DNA of 64,000 nt, from positions 1-64,000 of the forward strand of contig NZ_JBLOOT010000003.1 in the NCBI RefSeq assembly GCF_049800675.1, read 5' to 3'. Origin of the DNA: Cauispirillum nitrogeniifigens (GTDB taxonomy: Bacteria; Pseudomonadota; Alphaproteobacteria; Rhodospirillales; Rhodospirillaceae). This document shows positions 43,957 through 52,510 of the stretch, piece by piece (within the stretch, counting starts at the first letter, position 1; each line of letters opens with the position of its first letter). The position numbers and the translations under genes were made by a program. The notes beneath the pieces were generated by a model. The model had not been told where the DNA came from. It did no database searches and saw nothing but the letters and a program-made list of their open reading frames with translations.

Positions 43957-44361
43957 CTACGCTGTGGGAGGGCCGGTGGGGCTACGGGATGTCAGGAAGG
44001 ACGGCTCGGCCGGCCGCCGCAGTGACATTGTCTCGGCGACGGCAGAAGCAAGAGCGCTGATGGGCGCCACCCAGGGCGCGCCCAGGAATGACGGAACGGC
44101 CGCCTTCTCCTTTTCGGGGGGCGGCGACGCGACGAGGTGTTGAACGGTAGCGGCACCCAGGGACCATATCGCCGCCGCTTTTGGCGACAGTCCCTGGAAC
44201 TGCCACTTCTCGCTTCCACCCAGTGCCGCCTCGCCGACCGGATAGGCCGACGGGCGAGGAACGCCGCCCCCCGAGAACCAGACCAGCACGAGGGCGAGCG
44301 CGACCAGAAGCGCGCCAACGCTTAATCCTCGATGCTGCCTGTCGGGTCCGGCAACCGGCAT
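43957..44361 (-). CDS. Hypothetical protein with one N-terminal membrane segment
   Basis: This 134-residue protein has a single hydrophobic segment near the start (LSVGALLVALALVLVWF) and a low-complexity Pro/Ala/Ser-rich remainder, so it is probably anchored in the inner membrane with the rest in the periplasm. I recognise no family. The start at 44361 is well supported by AGGGGAG four bases upstream; an ATG nine codons earlier has no such site. It lies between the acrB end and the structured intergenic region, without a clear operon partner. Confidence 0.5.
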   Translation of the reverse strand: MPVAGPDRQHRGLSVGALLVALALVLVWFSGGGVPRPSAYPVGEAALGGSEKWQFQGLSPKAAAIWSLGAATVQHLVASPPPEKEKAAVPSFLGAPWVAPISALASAVAETMSLRRPAEPSFLTSRSPTGPPTA

Positions 44362-44555
44362 GACACTCCCCTGGATGAAGATCGGCACCGTAACATCGGC
44401 GAGGACGCCGGACCAGAGGCAATGCCCCTGCGGTGGCCACCAGAAACGGCACGCGCCGCGATGCGCGTTCCACCGTCTGCGCCCTCGTCCTGCACCCTCG
44501 CCGGGCTCCCTGCGACCGCCGCCAGCCTGGCCGGGAGCGTGCGGGGTAGACCGCC

Positions 44556-47500
44556 TCAGCCGTGCGCGGCCGGTCCCTCGCCCCGACGCTTCTCCCGCCA
44601 GCCCAGGCGCTTGATCCGCCAGTCCTCGACCAGACGGAAGAACATGGGCACGAACAGGGTGGCGAGGAAGGTCGCCGCCAGCATGCCGCCGATGACGCCC
44701 GTGCCGATCGAATGGCGGCTGGCCGAGCCGGCGCCGCTGGACAGCGCCAGCGGGACGCAGCCCAGAATGAAGGCCAGGGAGGTCATGATGATCGGGCGGA
44801 AGCGCAGGCGGGCGGCTTCCAGGGCGGCCTGCATCACCGGCATGCCCTCGCGTCGCTTCAGGGCGGCGAACTCGACGATCAGGATGGCATTCTTCGACGC
44901 CAGGCCGATCAGCGTCACCAGGCCGATCTGGAAGTATACGTCGTTCTGGGTGCCGCGCAGCCAGATGGCCAGCAGCGCGCCAAACACCGCGAAGGGCACC
45001 GCCGTGACCACCGCCAGCGGCAGCGACCAGCGTTCGTACTGGGCCGCCAGGATGAGGAACACCATGACCAGGCCGAGCACGAAGGCAAGGGCCGAAGTGC
45101 CCTGCGTCGTCACTTCCTGGTAGGCGGTGCCGACCCAGCCGAGGGTGTAGTTCTCCGGCAGCACCTCGGCGGCGACCTGCTGGAACACCTCCAGCGCCTG
45201 CCCCGAACTGATGCCCGGCGCCGGACCGCCCATGATCTTGGCCGCCGGGAAGACGTTGTAGCGTTCGATCAGGTCGGGGCCGGTCACGCGCCGGACGCTG
45301 ACCAGGGTGTCAAGCGGGATCATCTCGCCCTTGTCCGAGCGCACGAAGACGTGGCGCAGGTCGTCGGGCTTGGCGCGGAAATCGGCCTCGGACTGCAAGC
45401 TGACACGGAAGGTGCGGCCGTACAGGGTGAAGTCGTTGACGTAGAGCGAGCCGAAGGTGCTCTGCATGGTCTGGAACAGGGAGTCCAGGGACACGCCCAG
45501 GGCCTTGGCCTTCTCGCGGTCGAGGTCCACCGCGTACTGCGGCACCGCCGTGTTGAAGGTGGTGCGCAGGCCGGCCAGTTCGGGCCGCTGCGACGCCGCG
45601 GCGACCAGGCTGTTGGCAACCTGGGCCATCTGCTCGGGCGTGTCGCCGGCGCGGTTCTGGAGGTAGACCTCGAAGCCGCCGGTGGTGCTCATGCCCATGA
45701 TCGGCGGCGGATTGATCATGAAGGCAACCGCCTCGGGCAGAACGGCGGCGGCCTTGGCGCTCAGGGTGCCGGCGAGGACGCGGGCGTCCTCGGCGACGCC
45801 GGGGCGCTCCGACCAGTCGGACAGCGAGACGAAGCTCACCCCGGCACTGGTCTTCTGCGCCGTCGACAGCAGGTCGAAGCCGGCAAAGGTGACGACCGAC
45901 TCCACCACGTCCTGCTCAAGCAGCATGTCGGTCAGGGCGTCGGTCTGCGCCTGGGTGCGCGCCAGGGACGCCGCCGGCGGCATCATGACGATGGAGAACA
46001 GCACGCCCTGGTCCTCCTCCGGCACCAGGGCGCCGGGGATGCGCTCGAACAGCTGCCAGGTGGCGACCAGCATGGCGACGGTGACCAGCAGGCCCAGCAC
46101 CGCACGCTTGAGGAACAGACCGACGCCGGCGAGATAGCCTTCCGTGGCCTTGTCGAAGGCCTTGTTGAACCAGCGGAACGGTGCCGCCGGCTCGGTATGG
46201 CCCTGCTTGAGCATCAGCGCGCACAGCGCCGGCGTCAGGGTCAGGGCGACGATGCCGGAAATGGTCACCGACACGGCGATGGTGATGGCGAACTGCTTGT
46301 ACATCACGCCCGTGAGACCGCCGAGGAAGGCGACGGGGATGAACACCGCGCACAGCACCAGGACGATGGCGATGACCGGCCCGGTGACCTCCTTCATGGC
46401 CTGGATGGCGGCTTCGCGCGGCCCCCTCTTCTGCTCGGCCATGACGCGCTCGACGTTCTCCAGAACGACGATGGCGTCGTCGACGACGATGCCGATGGAC
46501 AGCACCATGGCGAACAGGGTCAGCAGGTTGATGGAAAATCCCATCAGGTACAGCCCGGCAAAGGTGCCGATGATCGACACCGGCACCGCCAGCAGCGGAA
46601 TCAGCGTGGCCCGGACGTTCTGGAGGAAGATGAAGACCACCAGCACGACCAGGACCAGGGCTTCGATGAAGGTCTTGACCACCTCGTCGATGGACACCTG
46701 CACGAACTTGGTGGTGTCGAAGGGGACGGCATACTCCAGCCCCTCCGGGAAGCGTTCGGCCACCCGGTCCAGGGTCGCCTTGACGGCGGCAGCGGTATCG
46801 AGCGCGTTGGCCCCCGGTTGCAGATAGATGCCGATGGCGATGGCCGGGCCACCGTTGTAGCTGGCCGAGAAGGCATAGTCCTGGGCGCCCAGTTCGATAC
46901 GGGCCACGTCGCCCAGGCGCAGGGCCGCCCCGGCGTCGTCGGCGCGCAGGATGATGTCGGCGAACTCCTGCGGATCGGCCAGACGGCCGGGGGTGCGCAC
47001 GGTGTAGGTGAAGGCCTGCGGGTCGGTCATCGGCTCCTGGCCGAAGGAGCCAGCGGCGAACTGGGCGTTCTGCTCACGCACCGCGGCCGCCACGTCGGCC
47101 GGCGTCAGGCCGTACTGGGCCAGGCGGTCGGGGCGCAGCCAGATGCGCATGGAGTAGTCCTTCGCCCCGAACAGCGAGGCGTCGCCCACGCCATGCGTGC
47201 GCTTGAGTTCGTCCAGGACGTTGAGCAGGGCGTAGTTGGACACGAACACCGGGTCGTAGCGCGAGTCCGGCGACTGCATGGTGACGACCTGGAGAATCGA
47301 GCTGGAGCGCTTCTGCACCTGCACGCCCTGGCGGCGGACTTCCTCGGGCAGGGTCGCCATGGCCGCCTGGACGCGGTTGTTGACGTCGATGGTCGCCTGA
47401 TCGGGGTCGGTGCCGACCTCGAAGGACACCGTCAGGGTCATCACCCCGGAGTCCGAGTTCGACGACCGCATGTAGATCATGTTGTCGACGCCGTTGATCT

Positions 47501-47705
47501 GCTGCTCCAGGGGCGCCGCCACGGTTTCGGCGATGACTTCGGCGCTGGCACCGGGAAAGCGCGCGGAGACGCTGACCTCGGGCGGGACCAACTGCGGATA
47601 CTGTTCGATGGGCAGGCCGCGCATGGCCGCCAGCCCCGCCAGCACGATGATGATCGACAGGACGGTCGAAAAGACCGGCCGGTCGATGAAGAACCGGGCG
47701 ATCAT
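44556..47705 (-). CDS. acrB: RND multidrug efflux pump, inner-membrane transporter (AcrB/HAE1)
   Basis: This 1049-residue, 12-helix RND transporter exports hydrophobic and amphiphilic compounds using the proton gradient. The proton-relay residues are present: the Asp pair in GIVVDDAIVVLENVERVM (TM4) and Lys in GLASKNAILIVEFA (TM10). It opens ARFFIDRPVFSTVLSIIIVL as in the HAE1 subfamily. ATG at 47705 overlaps the acrA stop by four bases. No outer-membrane TolC-type gene is nearby, so the pump must use one encoded elsewhere. The regulator at 49021 is divergent from the pair. Confidence 0.95.
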   Translation of the reverse strand: MIARFFIDRPVFSTVLSIIIVLAGLAAMRGLPIEQYPQLVPPEVSVSARFPGASAEVIAETVAAPLEQQINGVDNMIYMRSSNSDSGVMTLTVSFEVGTDPDQATIDVNNRVQAAMATLPEEVRRQGVQVQKRSSSILQVVTMQSPDSRYDPVFVSNYALLNVLDELKRTHGVGDASLFGAKDYSMRIWLRPDRLAQYGLTPADVAAAVREQNAQFAAGSFGQEPMTDPQAFTYTVRTPGRLADPQEFADIILRADDAGAALRLGDVARIELGAQDYAFSASYNGGPAIAIGIYLQPGANALDTAAAVKATLDRVAERFPEGLEYAVPFDTTKFVQVSIDEVVKTFIEALVLVVLVVFIFLQNVRATLIPLLAVPVSIIGTFAGLYLMGFSINLLTLFAMVLSIGIVVDDAIVVLENVERVMAEQKRGPREAAIQAMKEVTGPVIAIVLVLCAVFIPVAFLGGLTGVMYKQFAITIAVSVTISGIVALTLTPALCALMLKQGHTEPAAPFRWFNKAFDKATEGYLAGVGLFLKRAVLGLLVTVAMLVATWQLFERIPGALVPEEDQGVLFSIVMMPPAASLARTQAQTDALTDMLLEQDVVESVVTFAGFDLLSTAQKTSAGVSFVSLSDWSERPGVAEDARVLAGTLSAKAAAVLPEAVAFMINPPPIMGMSTTGGFEVYLQNRAGDTPEQMAQVANSLVAAASQRPELAGLRTTFNTAVPQYAVDLDREKAKALGVSLDSLFQTMQSTFGSLYVNDFTLYGRTFRVSLQSEADFRAKPDDLRHVFVRSDKGEMIPLDTLVSVRRVTGPDLIERYNVFPAAKIMGGPAPGISSGQALEVFQQVAAEVLPENYTLGWVGTAYQEVTTQGTSALAFVLGLVMVFLILAAQYERWSLPLAVVTAVPFAVFGALLAIWLRGTQNDVYFQIGLVTLIGLASKNAILIVEFAALKRREGMPVMQAALEAARLRFRPIIMTSLAFILGCVPLALSSGAGSASRHSIGTGVIGGMLAATFLATLFVPMFFRLVEDWRIKRLGWREKRRGEGPAAHG

Positions 47706-48883
47706 TGCTGCGCATCCTGTGCTTCGGCCGGCGCCTCGGCGATCCGCACCGGCACGCCGGGCCGGACCTTGATGACGCCTTCGGTGATGACCTTGTCGCC
47801 GGCCTCCAGACCCTGCTCGACAATCCGTCCCGTCTCAACCAGCCCGGCCGTCTGGACCGGCCGCACCTGGGCCTTGCCCTCGCCATCGACGACGTAGACG
47901 AACGGCCCCTGCGGCCCCTGCATCAGGGCCTTGTCGGGAATGACGGCGACATCGTTGCGCACCAGTCCCTTGACCCGCACGCGCACGAACTGGCCGGGCA
48001 GCAGGCGGTTGTCCGGGTTGGGGACGACGGCGCGGGCCTTGATGGTGCCGGTCAGCGGATCGACGCCGCTGGAGGTGAAATCGACCCAGCCTTCCTGGGG
48101 CAGCACCTGATTGCCGCCGGTGACGATCTCCACCGGCACGCGGCCCTCCGGGGCGTCCTGGCTGGCCTTGCCGGACTCCAGGAGCTGGCGGCGGCGCATC
48201 TGCTCGCCCTCGGGAAAGGCGAACTCGACGTGGATGGGATCGAGCTGGGTAATGGTGGTCAGCAGGCTGTTGTCGGCCGAGGTCCCGACCAGACTGCCCT
48301 CGGGCAGGCCCTCCAGGCTGGTCACGCCGGAGACGGGCGCTTCCACCGAAGTGTAGCCGACATCGATGCGGGCGCTGGCCACTTCGGCCTCGGCGGCGGC
48401 GATGGCGGCGCGGGCGAGATCCAGTTCGGCGCGGGCGTCGTCGTGGCTGCGGGCGCTGATGGTGCGCGATCCCCACAGATCCTCGGCGCGCTCCCAGTTG
48501 CGCTGCGCCTGGGTCAGCCGGGCGCGGGCCTGTTGCAGGCCGGCCTCGGCCGATTGCAGCTTGACCTTGAAGGGCTGCGGGTCGATGCGGAACAGCAGGT
48601 CGCCCTGGCGCACCGTCTGCCCTTCCTCATACGTCCGCTCAAACAGGATGCCGGCAACGCGGGCGCGCACCTGCACCTCGCGGGCGCCCCCGGTGCGGCC
48701 GGCATAGTCCTCGGTGATCGGCACGTCCGTCAGCTCCACCGTCTGCACCGTCACCTGCGGCGGCGGCGGCGCAGCCTGGGGAGCGGCCTGTCCGCCCTCC
48801 GAACCGTCTCCGCACGCCGCCAGCGCCAGCAGACCCGCCACGGCGACCAGCCTGGCTATCCCGTTCTTTCCACTCACCCGCAT
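47702..48883 (-). CDS. acrA: RND efflux periplasmic adaptor lipoprotein (AcrA/MexA family)
   Basis: This 393-residue membrane fusion protein links AcrB to an outer-membrane channel. It has a lipoprotein signal with lipobox LAAC (Cys24), a Pro/Ala linker, lipoyl half-motifs, an alpha-hairpin coiled coil (about 105-185; LQSAEAGLQQARARLTQAQR), and beta-barrel and membrane-proximal domains. It is the first gene of the pump operon. A dyad TACA-N12-TGTA in the 137-base divergent gap is a likely operator for the TetR regulator. Confidence 0.94.
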   Translation of the reverse strand: MRVSGKNGIARLVAVAGLLALAACGDGSEGGQAAPQAAPPPPQVTVQTVELTDVPITEDYAGRTGGAREVQVRARVAGILFERTYEEGQTVRQGDLLFRIDPQPFKVKLQSAEAGLQQARARLTQAQRNWERAEDLWGSRTISARSHDDARAELDLARAAIAAAEAEVASARIDVGYTSVEAPVSGVTSLEGLPEGSLVGTSADNSLLTTITQLDPIHVEFAFPEGEQMRRRQLLESGKASQDAPEGRVPVEIVTGGNQVLPQEGWVDFTSSGVDPLTGTIKARAVVPNPDNRLLPGQFVRVRVKGLVRNDVAVIPDKALMQGPQGPFVYVVDGEGKAQVRPVQTAGLVETGRIVEQGLEAGDKVITEGVIKVRPGVPVRIAEAPAEAQDAQQ

Positions 48884-48932
48884 GATCTCTTGTTCCTGGC
48901 CCTATTGCGCCGCACAGTAGGCCCGTTATATA

Positions 48933-48952
48933 TACATTCACGACTGTTTGTA
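48933..48952. promoter_or_regulatory. Probable AcrR-type operator between acrA and its regulator
   Basis: TACATTCACGACTGTTTGTA has outer TACA/TGTA arms and internal CA/TG symmetry (12 of 20 positions symmetric). It resembles the known AcrR-type operators in which TACA...TGTA half sites flank an AT-rich centre. It lies 50 bases upstream of acrA and 68 upstream of the regulator in the divergent promoter region, overlapping the AT-rich TTATATATA. Confidence 0.6.
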
Positions 48953-49020
48953 AATAGCCTCGACAGCCGCCCGGCCAGGCGGTATACCCCCGTGAGCGAC
49001 AAGGCCATTGGGCAGACACG

Positions 49021-49683
49021 ATGGTGCGAAAGACCAAGGCGGAAGCGGAACAGACGCGCGAGGCGCTGCTGGACGCGGCCGAAATGATCTTCTTTGAAAA
49101 GGGCGTGGCGCGAACCACCCTGGAAGAGATCTGCCGCGCGGCGGGGCTGACCCGCGGCGCCCTGTACTGGCATTTCCGCAACAAGGCCGACGTCCTGGCG
49201 GCGTTGATCGAGCGGGTCGAACTGCCCGTCGACAGCCTGCTGTCGGAAATCGCCGAGGCCGACGCCAGCCGACGCGATCTTCTGGAACAGACGCGGGCGG
49301 TTTTCCTGCGGGTGTTCCGGGAACTGGCCGACGACAATCAGCGCCGGCGGGTCTTTACCATCCTCATCCAGGGGACCGAACTGGTCGGCGAGATGAAGCC
49401 GATCCAGGATCTGTTCGAGGCCAAGGGCGCCGACCTGGAGAGCGCCCTGTGCCGCGTCCTGGAGCGGTGCCGGGCCAATGGAGAAATGGCGCCGGCCGTA
49501 GACCCGCTGACGGCGGCACGGTCCATGCACGCCCTGGTGATCGGCATCCACATGCTCGCGCTGCACGGGGCGCGCCCGCTCGATCTTGCCGGCGATGCCC
49601 CAAGGATGATCGACATGTTCTTCGACGGCCTCGCGGCGCCGCTCCCCGCCCCCGTGGACGGCGGCACGCTGCTGCCCTCCTGA
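49021..49683 (+). CDS. acrR: TetR/AcrR-family regulator of the RND pump
   Basis: This 220-residue repressor has an N-terminal helix-turn-helix (LEEICRAAGLTRGALYWHFR, residues 34-53) and a C-terminal domain of the AcrR/TtgR type (LPVDSLLSEIAEAD... VGEMKPIQDLF). It starts with VRKTKAEAEQTREALLDAAE, the classic opening of efflux-pump TetR proteins. It is divergent from acrAB with a probable shared operator between, so it should repress the pump until a drug-like ligand binds. The ligand is not predictable. Confidence 0.9.
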   Translation: MVRKTKAEAEQTREALLDAAEMIFFEKGVARTTLEEICRAAGLTRGALYWHFRNKADVLAALIERVELPVDSLLSEIAEADASRRDLLEQTRAVFLRVFRELADDNQRRRVFTILIQGTELVGEMKPIQDLFEAKGADLESALCRVLERCRANGEMAPAVDPLTAARSMHALVIGIHMLALHGARPLDLAGDAPRMIDMFFDGLAAPLPAPVDGGTLLPS

Positions 49684-49693
49684 AGGTCTTGCG

Positions 49694-50497
49694 CTATGTG
49701 TCCTTCCGCACGTCCCCGCGCACGGCCAATGCCGCAGCGATGAAGGACCGCCGGCCGTCGGACCGGCCGGCAAGATAGGCGCGCCGCACCGCTGCCTGGA
49801 GGCGGGCCGAGGCTTCCAGCGGCAGGCCGTCGACGAAGTCCCGCACCTGCTGGTGCACCCCCATGAGCGACTCCCAGTAGTCCCGGAAGTCGAGGAACTC
49901 CATGCGGATCGACAGGGTGCCGGCGCGCACGTCGCGCAGGCCGTGGTCGCACCACAGGGCCGCCAGATCGTCTTCCGACGCCAGCCGGACGTCGAGCAGC
50001 GCCGACCGCAGCCCCTCGCCCTCGGCCTCCGCGAGGGCAGCCGCGTCGAGGAACAGGCGGAGGAATCCCAGGCCGCCGAGGCGGTCCCACACGGCGGCGG
50101 CGACCCGGCCGCCCGGCCGCGTCACGCGCACCATCTCCCTGACCGCGCGCTCCGGGTCGGGGATGTCGTTGAGCACGAGTTGCGACAGGGCGGCGGAGAA
50201 GGCATCATCGGGCACCGGCAGGGCGTGGGCATCGCCGTTCTCGAACCGGGCGTTGGGCGCCGCGAGATCCAGCGCCGCGGCGACGTATTCGGGCAGCAGG
50301 TCGACGCCCAGGACCCCGGCCGCCGGGAAGCGCATGGCCGCCGCCAGGGCCAGGCTGCCCGTGCCGCAGCCGACGTCGATCAGCGGGCCGCCCGCCGGCG
50401 GATCGGCATAGTCGAGGAAGCTGCCGGCCAGCCGGCGGCTCCACCGGCCCATGGCGATGTCGTAGCGCGCGGCGGAAGAAAGACCGGCCATCCGCAT
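49694..50497 (-). CDS. Class I SAM-dependent methyltransferase
   Basis: This 267-residue cytoplasmic methyltransferase has the SAM-binding motif DVGCGTG (41-47), followed by an acidic residue ending strand 2 (GVLGVDLLPEYV), and the Methyltransf_11-type RVTRPGGRVAAAVWD. The substrate is unknown; sequence alone does not separate ubiquinone, phospholipid or small-molecule methylases. AAGGAGG seven bases before ATG 50497 is a near-perfect ribosome site. It converges with the acrR gene (11-base gap). Three tandem palindromic repeats lie just upstream. Confidence 0.85.
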   Translation of the reverse strand: MRMAGLSSAARYDIAMGRWSRRLAGSFLDYADPPAGGPLIDVGCGTGSLALAAAMRFPAAGVLGVDLLPEYVAAALDLAAPNARFENGDAHALPVPDDAFSAALSQLVLNDIPDPERAVREMVRVTRPGGRVAAAVWDRLGGLGFLRLFLDAAALAEAEGEGLRSALLDVRLASEDDLAALWCDHGLRDVRAGTLSIRMEFLDFRDYWESLMGVHQQVRDFVDGLPLEASARLQAAVRRAYLAGRSDGRRSFIAAALAVRGDVRKDT

Positions 50498-50511
50498 TGC
50501 TCAGCCTCCTT

Positions 50512-50589
50512 GTGGCGCTCCGGCGCCGGGTGTCGGGGTGGCGCTCCGGCGCCGGGTGTCAGGGTGGCGCTCCAGCGCCGGGGGGCGGG
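50512..50589. repeat. Three tandem 26-bp repeats with GGCGC/GCGCC cores
   Basis: Units begin at 50512, 50538 and 50564 and follow GTGGCGCTCCGGCGCC then GGGTGTCGGG, with small differences (Cys-to-Ala-type changes G to A in the third core; GGGGGCGGG at its end). Each unit contains GGCGC-TCCG-GCGCC, a 5-bp stem with a 4-base loop. They lie in the 5' leader region of the methyltransferase gene and resemble, but are not identical to, the array at 13256. Confidence 0.9.
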
Positions 50590-50713
50590 CGGGACCTTTC
50601 CCGGAAGGGAACGGTAGTCTCCGCAGAATGCCTTGCCCAGGGTTAATGCGCAATATTTTTGTTGTTTATATTTTATATACAAATTTTAATTGTTGTTAAT
50701 GGCGAAGAACTGC

Positions 50714-52429
50714 TCACCCTCCGAAGGGGCGGACCAGGGGGATCACCGCCACGGCCACGGCCATGACGATCACCGTCAGCGGCAGGCCGAGCTTCCAGTA
50801 GTCGCCGAAGCGATAGCCGCCCGGCGCCATGACGATGGTGTTGTTATGATGGCCGAACGGCGTCAGGAAGGCGCAGGAGGCGCCGATCGCCACAGCGAAC
50901 AGGAAGGGGTCCATCGACAGCCCCGCCTGCCGCGCCACGCCGATGGCCAGGGGCGCCATCACCACCACCGTCGCCACGTTGTTGAGCACCTGCGTCACCA
51001 CCACGGCGGCGGCCAGCGTGGCGGCCAGCAGGGCGTGCGGCCCGGCGCTTCCCAGCGCCTCCAGCGCCGCCCCGGCCAGCAGCCCGGCGGCTCCAGTGCG
51101 GGCGAAGGCGTCGCCCAGCGGGATGAGTGCCGCCAGCAGCACCACCACGGACCAGTCGATGCGCCGGTACAGGTCGGCGGGGCCGAGCGTGCCGCTCAGC
51201 ACCAGCGCCAGGACCGTCGCCACCAGCGCCACCGGCGCCGGCAGCACGCCCAGCGCCGCCGCCGCCAGTCCGCCGGCGAAGGCCGCCACGGCGATCCACG
51301 CGCGGCGCGGCCGCACCACCGGCGCCCGCTCGAACAGCCGCAGCAGGCCCAGGTCGTCGGCGGCGCGGTGCAGGTCGGCGGGCTCGCCGGCCAACAGCAG
51401 GACGTCTCCGGCGGCCAGGGGCTCCTCCTCCAGGCGGCCCTCGAAACGGCGGCCATGGCGGGCGGCGGCGACCAGGGTGATGCCGAAGCGCTCCCCCAGG
51501 TACAGGCTGCGGGCGGAACTGCCCAGGACCACGCTCTGCTGCGGCACCACCACCTCCAGGACGTCGTGGCTGCGGCTGTCCGCCAGGGCGGCGAAGGAGC
51601 ACGCCCCGCGCGCCACCAGCCCGTCCAGGGTGGTGGCGTCGGCCTCCGCCAGAACCACGTCTCCGGCCTCCAGGCGCCACGCCGACCGTGGCGCGAACAG
51701 CCGCCGGCCGCCGCGCAGGATGCCATGGGCGCGCAGGCCCAGGGCGCGCTCAAGGTCGTCGGCCCCCCGCCCCTCCAGCCCGCCACCGGGGCGGACGTGC
51801 AGTTCGCTCTGGTAGCGGCCGATCACCGCGCCGCCGTCCTTGTCCTCGGCGGTGCGCCGCTCCGGGGTCAGGCGTGGCCCGGCGAAGGTCAGCCAGGCCA
51901 CCCCGCAGGCCGCCACCGGCAGCCCCACCGGCGCCAGGGAGAAGATGCCCAGGGCCTCGCCCAACGCCTCCTGGCGGAACTGCGCCATGAGCAGGTTCGG
52001 CGGCGTTCCGACCAGCGTGACCATGCCACCCAGCAAGGTGGCGAAGGACAGCGGCATCAGCAGCCGCGACGGCGCCATGCCATGCCGCGCGGCCACCGCC
52101 AGCGCCACCGGCATGAGCAGGGCCAGGGCGCCGACGTTGTTCATCAAGGTCGAGATGACCGCCCCCGCCCCGCACAGGGCCGCCGTCAGCGCTACCGGGC
52201 TGTCCAGGCGGTCGCTGATGCGGCGGGCCACGGCGTCGAGGACACCGGTGGCACTGATGGTGCGGCCGATGACCAGGATGGCCGCCACCGTCACCACGGC
52301 GGCGTTGCCCAGCCCGGCGAAGGCTGCCTCGCCGGGGACCAGGCCGACGGCGACGGCGGCCAGCAGCGCCGCCACGGCAACCATGTCATGGCGCCACCGC
52401 CCGGCGGCCAGGGCCGCCAGCGTCGCCAC
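50714..52429 (-). CDS. SLC13/DASS-family permease with RCK-C domains (likely sulfate)
   Basis: This 571-residue transporter has two bundles of membrane helices (NNVGALALLMPVALAVAAR, VGTPPNLLMA and a second LNNVATVVVMAPLAIGVAR) around two soluble TrkA/RCK-C domains (about 205-360), the layout of bacterial sodium/sulfate permeases such as SLT or CysZ-like SLC13 members. It follows cysA by about 80 bases on the same strand, so sulfate is the likely substrate. The coordinates use the GTG at 52429, but a CTG at 52465 has a far better ribosome site (GGGAGGG seven bases before) and would give the N-terminus TLEQAGIIGLL, so the true protein may be 12 residues longer. Confidence 0.8.
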   Translation of the reverse strand: MATLAALAAGRWRHDMVAVAALLAAVAVGLVPGEAAFAGLGNAAVVTVAAILVIGRTISATGVLDAVARRISDRLDSPVALTAALCGAGAVISTLMNNVGALALLMPVALAVAARHGMAPSRLLMPLSFATLLGGMVTLVGTPPNLLMAQFRQEALGEALGIFSLAPVGLPVAACGVAWLTFAGPRLTPERRTAEDKDGGAVIGRYQSELHVRPGGGLEGRGADDLERALGLRAHGILRGGRRLFAPRSAWRLEAGDVVLAEADATTLDGLVARGACSFAALADSRSHDVLEVVVPQQSVVLGSSARSLYLGERFGITLVAAARHGRRFEGRLEEEPLAAGDVLLLAGEPADLHRAADDLGLLRLFERAPVVRPRRAWIAVAAFAGGLAAAALGVLPAPVALVATVLALVLSGTLGPADLYRRIDWSVVVLLAALIPLGDAFARTGAAGLLAGAALEALGSAGPHALLAATLAAAVVVTQVLNNVATVVVMAPLAIGVARQAGLSMDPFLFAVAIGASCAFLTPFGHHNNTIVMAPGGYRFGDYWKLGLPLTVIVMAVAVAVIPLVRPFGG

Positions 52430-52510
52430 CAGAAGGCCGATGATGCCTGCTTGTTCCAGCGTCAGACCCCAGCCCTCCCCTTCCAGGCCACCCCTTTTCC
52501 ACCCGCCCCG

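Noticed and set aside
44562..47897. A long plus-strand open frame antisense to acrB and part of acrA
   Set aside because: Low-complexity, His/Asp/Gly-rich translation typical of antisense frames in high-GC DNA; the RND pump on the other strand explains the sequence fully.
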